Shown: piece by piece, positions 1 to 11,900 of the stretch
Position numbering within the stretch: the first letter of the stretch is position 1
Layout: every line of letters starts with the position of its first letter
Source: Liolophura sinensis
Lineage: Eukaryota > Mollusca > Polyplacophora > Chitonida > Chitonidae
Direction of reading: 5' to 3'
Length of the DNA: 64,000 nucleotides
Assembly (NCBI RefSeq): GCF_032854445.1
Contig: NW_027018124.1
Coordinates: 1 to 64,000 of the forward strand
Program-made: the position numbers and the translations under genes
The notes under the pieces: generated by a model
What the model was told of the DNA's origin: nothing
Database searches by the model: none
The model's input: only the letters and a program-made list of their open reading frames with translations

Positions 1-92
1 GGTGTTAGTAATTGTTTAGGGTACATTGGGGGGGGTGGGATGTTGCTACTGCGAGGCAGAAAATCATAGATACCTTCCTGCTACAAGGCAAC

Positions 93-844
93 TGTTACGA
101 CCCAAACTATCTGTATTATGAAGAGATGGCTTGTTCGAAATACACGACAGTTTAGCTGCACAAAAATGTAACCAAAAGCAGCAGATTTTATTTTACAACA
201 ATTTATTGTGTGTTAACAAGAACAGATAACAGGACTTATACAAATACATAAGTACTTAAGTTTAACAAGAAAGGATAGCAGTATCTGTAGAAACACTAAA
301 GTACTTATATGTACAACGGTGCATATACTCCAAAATGCTTAAAAATGCACAAAAATGCACAGAGGCAATATTCACAAGAGGGAAAATCCACAGTATAACT
401 GAGTGTATGACGAAATATACACAAAATTCCACAGACAGGGTCCGTGTACTAATTAATAAACACTGCGTACACAAGAGCACAAATTAAACATACAAGTTCA
501 GACTGAACAAGTGCTCGGCGGAGATAGGATATAACAAAGCCAGAGGCTATAAAGACACCAAAATTTCAGCACAAAAGGCCTACTAAAGTAGTACACAGCG
601 AAAGCATCCAACACTCTCAATAATTCTCCGTTCTCCCTTGACTTGCTTTCATAGGTCTTATATAAACTGGCTGAGTTTTCTAGCATAAGAAAATTCTTGA
701 ACACTTGTTGTAAACAAAAAGGCCCCGAACTGAGCGTATTCTGGATCATTCTAAGGTAGAGGCAAGACAGCAGGCCCTGAACTCAGCATATGTAAACAGA
801 TGGCAAGCTAAACTTAGAAGCTGACGGCAGTTTTGCTCATAACA
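93..844 (-). mobile_element. Solo LTR of the Gypsy element family
   Basis: The segment begins TGTTACGA and ends CATAACA, so it has TG...CA ends with a short inverted repeat. It is flanked by a 4-bp direct repeat CAAC at 89-92 and 845-848. It matches, over its length, the LTR at 37067-37889 that lies next to the Gypsy pol remnant, so the strand given is that of the coding element. The minus strand carries a TATATAAG TATA-like box near 654-663 and AATAAA-type signals near its 3' end. It is shorter than the other LTR because that copy has an internal tandem repeat near 37200-37330 with fewer copies here. No internal region adjoins it, so it is a solo LTR. It sits upstream of the last exon of gene A, presumably in an intron. 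Confidence 0.85.
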
Positions 845-1779
845 CAACCCGAGCCTGAAATAACACAAACAGAGCTGATTGTAAGGTTTAAAACTGTGGT
901 TGAGCTCACAGAAATAAGGTTAATAGCCAGGAATAAAACTGTAGATAAACAGACCGCAGATAAGAGAACAATATTATTGATGAGGCTCCCAAGAACCATG
1001 GACATATGTTTTCAATCCAGGACGCACCTCTGCGCATTTAAATTGACACCATAACAACTTACACGGATTTTATTGAATTCGCTCAAAAGTGTGTGAGGAG
1101 TACAGATTCTAGCTTCAAAACTCGAAAAATGGGGAAAATTGCAAAGACTGCATATGCAAAAAACAAACACGCACATCGACATACTATTTTCAGTACATCT
1201 CTAAGGTATGAGGAGTGCATACTATCTTATAAGTCTAAAATACAAACTGAAATTGCCCTAGATTTATTTTATTTCTCAATAGTCCTAGACCAGTGACCAG
1301 TATTAGTCCTGCTTAAGCCATGGGTGCTATGGGCGTGTAATTTGCTTCTGTTTAAGCAGATTTAAAACTTTAAATTAGAACAGTTTAAATAACTGGGGTA
1401 AATTGAAAAGAGGTTATACTTTACCTGTCACATGTTGTTGCCACTGTTCTCGATTTTTCTATATGCCGTTCGTCTTTAATGTATTAGTTCCATGTTCAAG
1501 CAATAGCTACTTGAAAGTTGAGTCAACGGGTGCATTCCAAAAGCGCATGCACTTTTTAACATTACTCCCATAACACCTGAACTAAAATCTATGGGAGAGT
1601 TTTCCTGACGAAAAACACCATACCTTCTTATACGTAGGGGAAGTGCATAAAAAGAAATCAGTTAAATGTGGCGGGAATATGAGAAAAAAAACTTCAACTA
1701 CTAAATAGCTATGCAACCCTAAGTAAAAAACAGAATTAAATGAATGTTTTTCTTTTTTTTTCTTCTTTTTTTTCCTCAG
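845..1779. other. Presumed intron of gene A, no exon seen
   Basis: This stretch lies between the solo LTR and the splice acceptor of the gene A last exon. It ends in a long polypyrimidine tract (about 1747-1776) followed by CAG, a good acceptor. I looked for a membrane-segment exon like those of genes B and D and did not find a convincing one. The upstream exons of gene A are probably outside the window. Confidence 0.4.
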
Positions 1780-2032
1780 GAAACATTGCCGCTTAAAGGA
1801 AGAGAAAAGAGGTGGATCTCAGAGCGCTGTTCTACAAGATACCAATTCCACTGACATCGCATCAACTGTTGAATTAGGTCATTCTTACGAGAATGTAGTG
1901 AGTTCATCGTTACCTGGAGAGAGCGGACTGAGTAACGCTGCTGGTCCCAGACTTGACTTGTCTAGCGTTGTCCCCGCATATAATAGTCCACAACACATAC
2001 GAAAACATCAATGCGCCTTCACAGTTACCTAA
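1780..2032 (+). CDS. Gene A: last exon, cytoplasmic tail, frameshifted
   Basis: This is the terminal exon of a family member whose other exons lie upstream. The acceptor is a pyrimidine tract plus CAG, and the first base completes a split codon (phase 2), exactly as in the last exons of genes B (12914) and D (28056). The reading begins K-H-C-R-L-K, a basic stop-transfer start matching K-H-W-G-L-K in B. It contains GHSYENV, also present in B, where pY-x-N resembles a Grb2-type SH2 site. The frame ends at a TAA at 2030-2032. However, homology to B resumes from about 1998 in another frame, which stays open to 2130-2132 and carries TYENIN, LYQSV and RLYTTL. A single-base deletion (or two-base insertion) near 1980-1997 therefore separates the ancestral tail end. 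Sequencing error cannot be excluded. Confidence 0.6.
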
Positions 2033-2340
2033 TGGCAATGACAATAGCAGACTGTACCAGTCTGTTAATACAGCGGACACGTCCGAGACCAGACTGTACA
2101 CAACTCTGAGGCCAAACTTAAGGTGGCATTAAAAATAGCTACTCTATAATATAATCGCTCGTGAATATCAATCTTCAGAGATTGTAGCATTTATGATACT
2201 GAGAAATGAAGATATACGAACACAATGGTTTTGTTATCTGTTGAATTCACTATTACATATTGCAGTATCCATTAGCAAAAAAAAAAAAATACTTCTTTTA
2301 GATATTCACCTGTACAAGTGAATGACGCCTACTTGTAAAT

Positions 2341-2520
2341 GACTCACCTTGTAGCATTAGGTAGATCCTGTGTGCTGTGTGACGATTCCAACCAGCGTCA
2401 GAAGCTTTTAATACAGAAACTAGTATATCAAGGATATACCATCAAATAACTTGTTCTTAAATCTGACAATAAGTACAAATATGGACTCTGGCGCACCTCT
2501 TTATAACTGCATATCATTCC
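2341..2520 (+). repeat. Dispersed repeat R, copy 1 (diverged)
   Basis: The segment starting CTTGTAGCATTAGGTAGATCCTG resembles the starts of segments at 31254 and 32272 that read CCTTGTAGCATTTGTTAGATCC, and later shares a TAAGTACAAATATGGAC-like stretch. It lies just after the gene A tail. Function unknown; most likely an old transposon fragment. Confidence 0.4.
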
Positions 2521-2557
2521 GACCAGCCTTAGGTTAGAACTGTACATATATATCATA

Positions 2558-2810
2558 TTTATTTATCTGATTAGTCTTTTACGCCGTACTCAACATTGCT
2601 GCACATACGACAGCGGCAAGGATAATGGGGGGGGGGGGGGGGACCGGGCAGAGCCCCGGGGGAAACATACGACCATACGCAGGATGCAGGAAAATCTTGC
2701 CACGTACGTCCATAGAGGAAGCCAGCGTGAGTTGGACTTGAACTCACATTGATAGGAGGCGCCTGGGTCAACTGCGTCCTGCTTGCATACTAACCCCCTT
2801 GACCACGGTG
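2558..2810 (-). mobile_element. tRNA-related SINE (mollusc type), family 1
   Basis: On the + strand it runs from the TTTATTTATCTGATTAGT tail through the GCCGTACTC box and the GGGCAGAGCCCCGGGGGAAA core to the tRNA-like head, which here includes GGACTTGAACTC, a reversed B-box-like site. A run of 16 G lies inside it at about 2627-2642. It resembles, from memory, the molluscan RUDI V-SINE; the name would need a database comparison. Confidence 0.75.
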
Positions 2811-5334
2811 TGTATTGAGTCATTTCTTTTTTTGTGGTGTGGGTGTTGTCTTTAAGCTCTCTGGGACCCAGCGGTGGGATAAATTTGGATTGATTCCTGA
2901 GTAGGTGTTTGTTGATGGTTATGGTTTTATTGCTCAGGAGAGTTGCGCACCGCATGATATTTGACAGTCTGTCAGACTATGTCCCTATGTTTGATGTGTT
3001 AAAATGAATCATTTTCAATGGGACCAACGCTGAATTATGACACATGATGATCTTTAACACTTCGAACTTTGTGGCACCATTTGCTCAAGTCCAACACAAT
3101 CAGCAAACAGGATCAGGCGGAGTTGTGCCAATGTGGTCGGAATTCGTGACGTGTGCAATACACGGAGATAAAGAAACTATTGTTCACAACCTGCACCTCG
3201 GACTAACGGTAACGCGGAAGTCACCCTGATTGACCCAGTAATGTCACCTATATACAGTTAACGGCATGAGCTAACACCACACTAAAACACACTGAACAGT
3301 TCCCACGCTGGCATATACTGGTGTGTACATGTAAACTGGATATAGATCTACAGACCTACGTGTGTGTAGAGCGTTGCTTCCTCGGCTTTACTTCCTATTG
3401 ACCTACGCTTGAGTTTCTAAAGCTCGATTCCAGCACAATTATTGTCGGTGCACAAAACAAAACTGAGTTGACTAGACGAAATCCAGGCTGAAAAAATTGT
3501 GATCAAACAGGAAAAACTGGAAACAAAAATTGATTTTACATGTTTATTAATGTGATTGAGTTTTAATGCTGGACTGAAGAATGGTTTACCTGAAAACGAG
3601 ATTTGGCTGGATTTTTTTTGGATGCAGAAGAGTTGATATATCAGCATAGAAATCACAGCCTTTCGTCCTGCTACCGACACTCATTCTCATGTAATCATGT
3701 TTTCTTCATGTCCTGTTGCCCTGATGTGCTAGAAAATGTAACGCCTATGATAGACACAACAAAAGCCTTTTATATAAAGCCTTCACGAAACATGTTCTCC
3801 TACCCGAGCAGTGACTTGGATATACCCGAATAGATTTGCAGTGTCATTTAAACAGGTTATGCAGTTAAGGCCTGCATTATTTAGGCCATATGAGTGTAAC
3901 ATATAAAGAAATGTCGCAATTCAAAACCATGCTATCACCCACTTGTGTAAACAGACTAGTACTTTAACGTAGTGTCATGTTCTCAGTACATCAATAAAGC
4001 CTGTATACGTGTGTATTTTTGCCACAGTCCTGTGTACCATTCGTACAGGGTAATTCCTGAGAGTACATTTTACACTACCTGTAAACAGATTCAAATGTTG
4101 TTTATTTCTTTCAGACAGCACCTCTTTTCAGCTGCCTGTAAAATCAATCATACTCGCTACCAAAATCTATCCAGCGACACGTAACAACATTAGCTCTGTG
4201 TATTGATATGTGAAACGTCCACATCATTGCCAGGAAAAAGAAGTTACAGCACGTTTTCTGATTCATAATATTAAACCCATACACCCCGTTGTGAAGGCAA
4301 GAACCCATTGTCTCGAGTGACGTCATAATTACTAATATGCTGGATATTGGGTGGAGTTCAACATGTTTTGAGGGAGGGTGACGTCAGTTTCCTAAACTGC
4401 CATGGATCTTACTTTAAACCCTGTTTCCGTCTCTGCTATGTTTGCAATTGTTTACATGTTTTAGAATGATATCACTTTACTAAATGAATATAATTTTATT
4501 TTATGTCGTATTTTATCTCTCGGCAATATGGCTTTACAGCTGGATGTTAGCTGTTATAAAAAACAACGTTGTCTATTTCCTGATAGTGTAGTGTAGGAGG
4601 TGTTACTGTGTGATGTTTGTTTTTACCTCATGTTGGTGCACCTATGGTAGAACAATTTATTTTCCACGCCCATTCCCCAGCATGCCACTGGTTTGTCAAT
4701 ATTTGTGACTTTACCTCAGGCAATGAGCTCTTAGTGTCGAAATTAAGCTTATGGAGTTTAACATTATGAATTCAAAAACTGTTCTAATTTAATTTGTTTG
4801 CAAGAATATGAACTTTCAACATATCCATGTGTAGAGCTTCAGTTGTTACGAGTAACTGACTAAGGCCAATTTTGGTAGCGAGTGTGACTGATTCTACAGA
4901 CAGCCGGATATAGGCGACTCTCTAAAAGAAAAAGACTATAGTACAACACATATACAATGTAGATCACCACTCGCCATTGCTATACACACGGCTACATCAT
5001 TAATATACTCAGTGGATGCAGGGCTGAATACAATAAATAGCGTTGTGCTGCTTTTGAGGTTATTCACGCTAAAAAAAAAAAAATGGACACCATGTCATCC
5101 ACTCTTTGCCATGTTTTCCATCATCTGGATATTACTGTCGGTTTTCCGGTAATTCAGTATCGAGTGTTATACATGAATTAGAATGTACTCAAAGCTGTAG
5201 ACTATTACTTACATGTCCACGTTATCACAACCATTACCCAAAAGTTTACTGCTACAAAAAAAACAAGCCCTGTCAGTAAAAAGTCCTTCGCATTACTGAT
5301 CATAAGAGAACGAGAGATATAACACATCGTGGAT
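2811..5334. other. Intergenic spacer, no gene seen
   Basis: I see no exon of the receptor family, no RNA gene and no recognisable transposon. Open frames here are short and unsupported. The only motifs noted are two perfect TGACGTCA palindromes at 4318-4325 and 4379-4386. Confidence 0.5.
4318..4386. promoter_or_regulatory. Two CRE-like TGACGTCA sites
   Basis: Perfect 8-bp palindromes TGACGTCA occur at 4318-4325 and 4379-4386, 61 bp apart and about 1.5 kb before the gene B start codon. CREB/ATF proteins bind this motif in animals. Whether the sites act here is unknown; a third copy is at 24993-25000 in intron 1 of gene D. Confidence 0.25.
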
Positions 5335-5344
5335 GAGTGTGAAT

Positions 5345-5765
5345 CGTGTTGTACAGTACGTCTAATTCCAATAAGGACGTAAAATAAATACAAACGCGAA
5401 CTACTCTCGTGAAATCCTTTTTGAGTGAGAAGGAGAAACAGAGGGGATCTAGCATTCAGTGTCGTGTCTTACACGGGTATCAGAATGTATTTGAAGCTGA
5501 CACCTACAGCATACATATCCACATAATAACAGCTGTTTTCTAATCCAGCACAGGTCTGAAATAAAAGCAGTCATGCCATTAACCATTCCTTGACCATATT
5601 GATCATCAAAATAATAAACTATAAATGATGTAAATAGATCACAAAAAAGTATGAATACTCTGGGGTAGAACGTTTTATCCCGATAAGGAAGTAAAATATA
5701 TACACACACAAACCAGTCTCGTGGTATACAATATAACCTTATAGAGTGACAAGGAGAAAAGCTAG
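5345..5765 (+). repeat. Duplicated 5' flank of gene B
   Basis: Two segments, about 5370-5445 and 5680-5765, align with each other: both have an AATAAGGACGTAAAATA / GATAAGGAAGTAAAATA stretch, then TCTCGTG, then GAGTGAnAAGGAGAAA. A related AGGAGAAAAAGAGG string lies before gene D near 22360. This may be a duplicated core-promoter or 5' UTR region. An AAATATATAC TATA-like string lies near 5694 in the second copy. Confidence 0.4.
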
Positions 5766-5835
5766 ATTGTTGTAAACATTGTAGCTCGTGCATGTTGAAT
5801 TTACGCACACGGTGTACACAGCTAACGTGTTGACG

Positions 5836-5923
5836 ATGACAGTCCCTACCCTCCCAAGACGCTGGGGTGAGATTCTGGCTTTAGCGGGTTTAACATGTGG
5901 TCTAACAGCAACATTTGTCACAG
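5836..5923 (+). CDS. Gene B exon 1: signal peptide
   Basis: The reading M-T-V-P-T-L-P-R-R-W-G-E then a hydrophobic run L-A-L-A-G-L ends in T-G, a typical small-residue cleavage region. The donor is ACAG/GTGAGT in phase 1. Matching exons occur at 14571 (copy C) and 22473 (gene D), sharing P-T-L-x-R/H-R-W. Confidence 0.75.
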
Positions 5924-8900
5924 GTGAGTCCGGATATTTGATGTGGCCCCTAATGGCTGTCCTAATTCTTGATCTAAATCAGTGCTTCAACAGTCTACAC
6001 TTGGTGTTTGTCAGGCCAATGCCGTCTGTTCCGCCATCTCTTACACCCTACACCTGTTTAAATCATCCAACGTATGTAGTTCGACACATACAAAGTTATG
6101 TAGTGAGATATTCTTGCAGGCAAATGTAAACAATGAGGCTTAACTTACAACGTGACCAGACACATCAATGAGACATAATCTTATAAAAGCCCTCGACGTG
6201 ATCCCTAAGGTAGGGTTTTGTTATAAGGTGCCTTAGTCAATACATACACCAGTATTGTCAGTAATTGTAGTGGGCAGATTGAAAGGAAAACTACGACCAT
6301 CCGCAGACTGCTGTCAGGCCTTTCCACACACAGCCGGAGAGGAAACCAGCATGAGCTGGACTTGACCTCACTGCGATCACATTGGTGAGAGGATTCTTGG
6401 TCATTGCGCCGGGCTGGATGCTAACTCCCTCGGCCACAGTGGCCCTCTCTCATCTTGGTTAAAGCAGTAACATTTATTGCTTCCTCGGCAAGTGTCATAG
6501 CCAGCAAAAACTTTTTTCTTGTATGAGCGTTAACACCAAGATTTAATGAAAGCCTATGTTGTTTCAAATATGTTAGCCTCAAAACATGCACATATCACCT
6601 AACCTTATAACAGGATGTAATGTAAACCACTCAGGCATCCCTGTGTTATTATACAAGTACATTGAGATAAATTAAACTTATAAATGTAAATACAAGATAT
6701 ACATATAACTAGAAGGAGTGGTGTCATGCAGACTAATCTGCCCATCATGTTGTTCTAACCACAGTGGATCAGGTCCCGAACATTGAGGTCCCAAGATCGA
6801 ATAGCTCCCGCTGTTAAACATGAGTTTATTTATATATTCGATTGCTGCTTAGCAACAAGCAACATGCAGTTATACCCAGGGGCTCAGTTTTTATGGGTGG
6901 GGGAATGATAGCGTCAGGTGTTTTACGTCTCTCGGACTTTGAAAGTGTTAAACCCTGCGACATGACACTGCTGGGAATTTGGGTGAGTGAATAGCACCAA
7001 CGGGGTCAAACGCGCTTATATGAGGTTTCTTACCACCAGTCGAAGCTTTCTTACACAAACCAACAGCCAAGGATAAGTCCTAATATAAACACGTACATAA
7101 ACAAATAGCCCAAATACCAAGTCCCGTAAAAATTGTTATTCAAAACGATTGCCAGATTACGGGAGGTTTGCAATTCCTATGAGTCAGTTATGGATGAGAG
7201 ATTTCTGCTAATAAAACACTAAATGCAGCACGCCATACGTAACGAGAATTGTTAGGTATGTTTCCTTAAGTCAGATAGTTAAACAAAAATACATGATGAA
7301 GTGAACAGTCTGTATTCCGTCTATTTATGTTTACGTCCCCCTGAAAACGAACGACACGCACATATTGTTTTAAAATGTGCGAAATCTCTGTCCTACACGG
7401 AAGTTTATAAAAACATGTGACTCAAATCAGTGTTAAGTAAAGTTTGTCCAGTCACAAACCGCCACTTTAAGCCCTATACACATAATTTCTGATGACTAAT
7501 TAGACGGACCAGTTTTTTGTGAAATAATTTTTTGGGGAGCAATCGAAAATGTGTTGTCTCCACCATTTTGACGAAGTGTCACATGACTGAAAATTGAATG
7601 ATGTTGTCTCTCCAAGACTGCTTCGGTGGCTTAATGGTTTGAGTGTCCGCACGGAAAACCGGAAAGAAAAGTCGTACCAAAGACTTTAAAAATGGTATTT
7701 GTTTCTGCCTCGCTTAGTGCTCCCCACCGAGAGGTTAGAACAAGGAAACGGGACTGGTGGGTCAGGGGTCGGTATAATGTGATTCACAATCACTCTACAA
7801 TTCGTTTGTACAAGCGGCAAAATTTATTTTTATAGTTTATTATAAATGTAGTTGTGGAGCGAACAATCGACTGTAGCTAGGATCTCTTGTGCTGTGCGAT
7901 CCCTGGATATTTATTTCCACTTTTTGTCCTCCCTCATGTATAACAATTCTTGGCTGAATCGCCCTTATCTTTTCATGTTATAGAGACAGAACTGCATCTT
8001 TTTAAACTGAGATTTGACAGATTTATGTTATTAGGTGCTGGACCTGAACAATGTGGAACAAACTCACTGTGTGGCTATGGAGCTAAATGTGACACCAACA
8101 CGACTCAGTGTGCATGCTTGTTTGACGACGGCGACCTGATGAAGAGGGAGGGTAAACCTTTCTCTCTGTATTACTGTTTGGGTAAGTTGAACATGTACAG
8201 TAGCAGTGAAATACAGCACTCGTCTTAATCATCAGATTGTGTAACAGTCTAAACATAGTGAAAATACGCGGTGGAGGCTAAGGTTTATGCCGATAATATA
8301 AAGAAACAACAGCCCGGTTATTGTCCACGGATGAATTACACAAAAGTTATCCACACTGTAGTCATTTTACATGACTAGCAAAGCCAGAGAAAGAGACATT
8401 TCGTCCTTTGTCTAAAACCATAAGGCAAATTGGTGTAGTATGAAGATTTCATAATAACGAATGTTTACGTTATAGATATTGAAATACCTTCTTTTCTATG
8501 TTAGAATAAAATGATGGTTTTTTACCGACACTCGTGTAAACAAAGGAACACTTATACCTTTGTTTTATCAGATGACAGAAGTAAGGTCAAAAACAGATTT
8601 GGCTACATTAAAGCGTTTTCCCAAGGAGGCTCCCTTTATAATAAAAATATGATTACGTGAACCGAGATCATTTGACATAGATATGTTAGGGGGTGATAGG
8701 GGAACAATTTCCCCTCTAGTTACAAGGAGGCCTTCAATGAAAATGCTTCAAAGAAACGCTTTTACATCGAAATGAAGAGATTGGTTATAAAATGCGCGAA
8801 AGCTGTACTAAATCGGGTTATGTATATATCTCACATCATCAACTGAGAGAAAATTCGTCCAAATTACAGGCTTACGTTATAGAACATCATAGTTTAACAT

Positions 8901-11900
8901 TAAAAGAAATTGCACAACCGATACACTCAGTCTCACCGCCTCTATCCATAGGTTCGGGAGTTACACAGTGCGGAGATGAGCTTTGTGATGTTAGAAGAAA
9001 ATATGATAAAATATTTCTTGGAAAAGTCTGTGAATGGAAGGTGAGTGTGATTCAGGAAGACTATGTACAGTTGATAGCAAGCTTTATTTGTCTGTGTCCT
9101 AAGGTGAGGGAGTTACAAAATGTGGAGATAAGCTGTGTGGTTACAAAGCAGAATGTAACACTGACAGGAGTGGGTGTAGATGCTCATTCAACAATGCTGA
9201 ATCAAGAGAACTGAAGGGCACATCTCCATCCCTGTGGTACTGTGTGGGTAAGTTAAGGTAGGCCTACCATGAGAGATGTAAAATTGCCGCTGTAATTCCG
9301 AATTGGTAATCAAATGTATATCCACAACTGAACATTGCTATTGTCAGCCGAAATCACAGACTTCGGTAATACAAGGCTACATTTGGCCGTAGTGCTGCAG
9401 ATTTAAACAGCTATGCATGTATGGATAGAAGGAATTGGCATATTTTTATATAGTTGTGATAGTAACCATAGCAACCCGGTGTTTGCTTGATATCACGCTG
9501 AAATACCGTTCGATGAGCATTTAAAAATGGTAAGTTGTTCAGGTGTTTCCATACGTCTCCACGGATTCCCTGGCAGAGAAACAATCCGCATTTCTTAATT
9601 TCGAGGCGTAACGTGGTTTTTATGGTGCTTTTGTGAGAAGACGTTTGTACCAAACGTGATAAAACTGGAGGATGCTTGCCTTATGACGCCATCATTTGAT
9701 TTCACAGTTAATCGTAGGTAAAAAAGTGGTGTACAAGTTCGTTACAGAATAGCAACACGAGATTTTTTATGTATGTAGCAGAACGTCATAGTGTCTTTCT
9801 GACCAAACCAGAGTTCCGAGAAATTAAAATACTGGGCCACAAAAGTACTTTGAGAGCTCATTTACGAAAGGAAGATGAGTCAATTAGTTGATTATTGCTA
9901 TAATTTCTCTCAGTTTGCAAGAGCAGTTTAACGGCACTCGCTTAGATTAATTCTCATACTCGAATCACATCGTCATGTTCTCCAACTTCACGTACTGAGG
10001 AAGTCAGAATGAATAATCACTGGAAAGCATAGCATTTGATTTTTTCAAGCAAAAATCTGACTGGAGGAAATGACAAGTCTGTCATCTCTTGTCATTTATG
10101 ATCTCAAATGTGGCCTTTTCCAAAAAAGTAAAATATTTTTTATTCAAGTCTTAACATGTAATTCAGCAGACGGCACCAGACAATAGTCTTATTAGCTCAT
10201 CAGCCTTTCGACATGAACGTACACTATAGTCCTAGTTCGCAGAACTGCTTTAACATAACTGTAGTCTACTTTAATACCTAAAATAGTGAGCCGAATTTAG
10301 CATGGTTTTCAGATAGCTACACTGTTTATTCCAGTGCTATAGTATACAAGTTACTAACCATAAAATATACCGCTAGACATGTGTTCTCATTACCCTGTAT
10401 ATTGCAGAAACTTGTAGCCTTGTGGGCATGAGCTGTCCTGACAACACCACGTGTACGGACCCTTCAGGGGGTAGCAAAAGCCTGTGTCAGTGTTCAGAAG
10501 AAGCCACACAATCATCTACAGGACAATGTCTGGGTGAGTACATGGACAATGCACCAGACATCTTGTCATACCATTTGTTGATGCATTAACAACAGTATAT
10601 TGGCGTAGGGGCATATGTCATTTCCGCACCGACAATCACTAATCTTGCTGCATGTGTTAACTATGTTTTGGCGGAAATCTGCTCTAGTCGGCTAACTTTC
10701 CCAACTTCGAACGTGTAGAAGAATTGGTCAGGCGACACACCGCATGCGTAGAAACAAAGGGTAAAGGATTCTGAAAAGTCAGTGTACAAACAGATATGGA
10801 TAAGACTCATTCACTTGAAGCGCAAGTATTGTGTTTTAGTGTAGATGTCTTTCGTGTATTTTTCATCTTCACACTCGCTTCTTTCCTTCTACGCATGTTT
10901 TATAGTAAAATGTGTTTGTAGCCCTAGGTAAAATTTACACCAATATTGAACATACAGCCAGATTTCAAAACCTGGTGTCCTTTTATAGGACTGTTTTTAA
11001 ATTTTCCATTTGGTTGCTTGTTGTCACTTTTTGGCGCTTGTTTCTAAATTTTGAAGTTATTAAAGAGCATGTAAAACGATACAGATTTAAATGTATAGTA
11101 AATCCTGAACGACATGTGAAAGAATACAAAATTTCTATGGCTAGTTGTAGTGAGATGCCCGACAATTTTAACATGTAAGATTACAAGCCAGTAAAAATCT
11201 TGGAGATATAGTCAACGCTGAGATAAAAAAAGCACTTCAATCCCGATGCACACAACCCAATATACAAGTCTACGTTGTTGGCCTGATAAATGTACACCCC
11301 AAATTGCATAACAAATCCTCAGCTCTTAAATCACACCCTTATGGTCTAAATGTTTACCTGTACTTTGGCCGGTAAAAAAAAAATCTTAAAAAGAAATGGC
11401 GAATGTAATTTATAATACAGGTCTTTTTGAGGGCACCTCCTCAATTTATTTGTTTGTTTTCTCTTTTATGAAATTAAAATATTTGAAACAGTATTCTTCG
11501 CCCATATAAGAAAAAAAATCCTAAACATAAGGCATGCAGAATGTTTACACGGATTTTTGCAAACACGGTTCACATCAGGAATAGAACAGGCTGCTGTATA
11601 GTCGGTAAATGTGTCATGTAAGAGATGATGTTTTACCACAATGATATTCACGAACTTAGTTGTGAAACACACATCATTGGCCGTTGCTAACAAGTTTTAA
11701 GATTTGTGAATTAATCCAGTCGCATCATTTGGTAAGACTGCGTCTGTAAAACACATTTTAACCCTATGTGGATCATTAAGTCTGCTTGTCGTTGCTTTAA
11801 TTCAGCTCCGTCAAGCAAATCCACCGCCACGGTTGGCCCTCCTACAACAACAACAACAGCCGCTCCAAACCAAAACAGAAATGTACAGAACGGTAACTTT

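Noticed and set aside
2590-2955. A 121-residue minus-strand frame and other frames in SINE copies
   Set aside because: They are translations of SINE sequence and its G run.
5788-6129. A 113-residue open frame covering gene B exon 1
   Set aside because: The frame runs through the GTGAGT donor at 5924 and loses its signal-peptide logic; the spliced model with matching paralogues explains it better.
10912-11178. An 88-residue frame in gene B intron 4
   Set aside because: No domain, no splice-compatible phase and no paralogous match.
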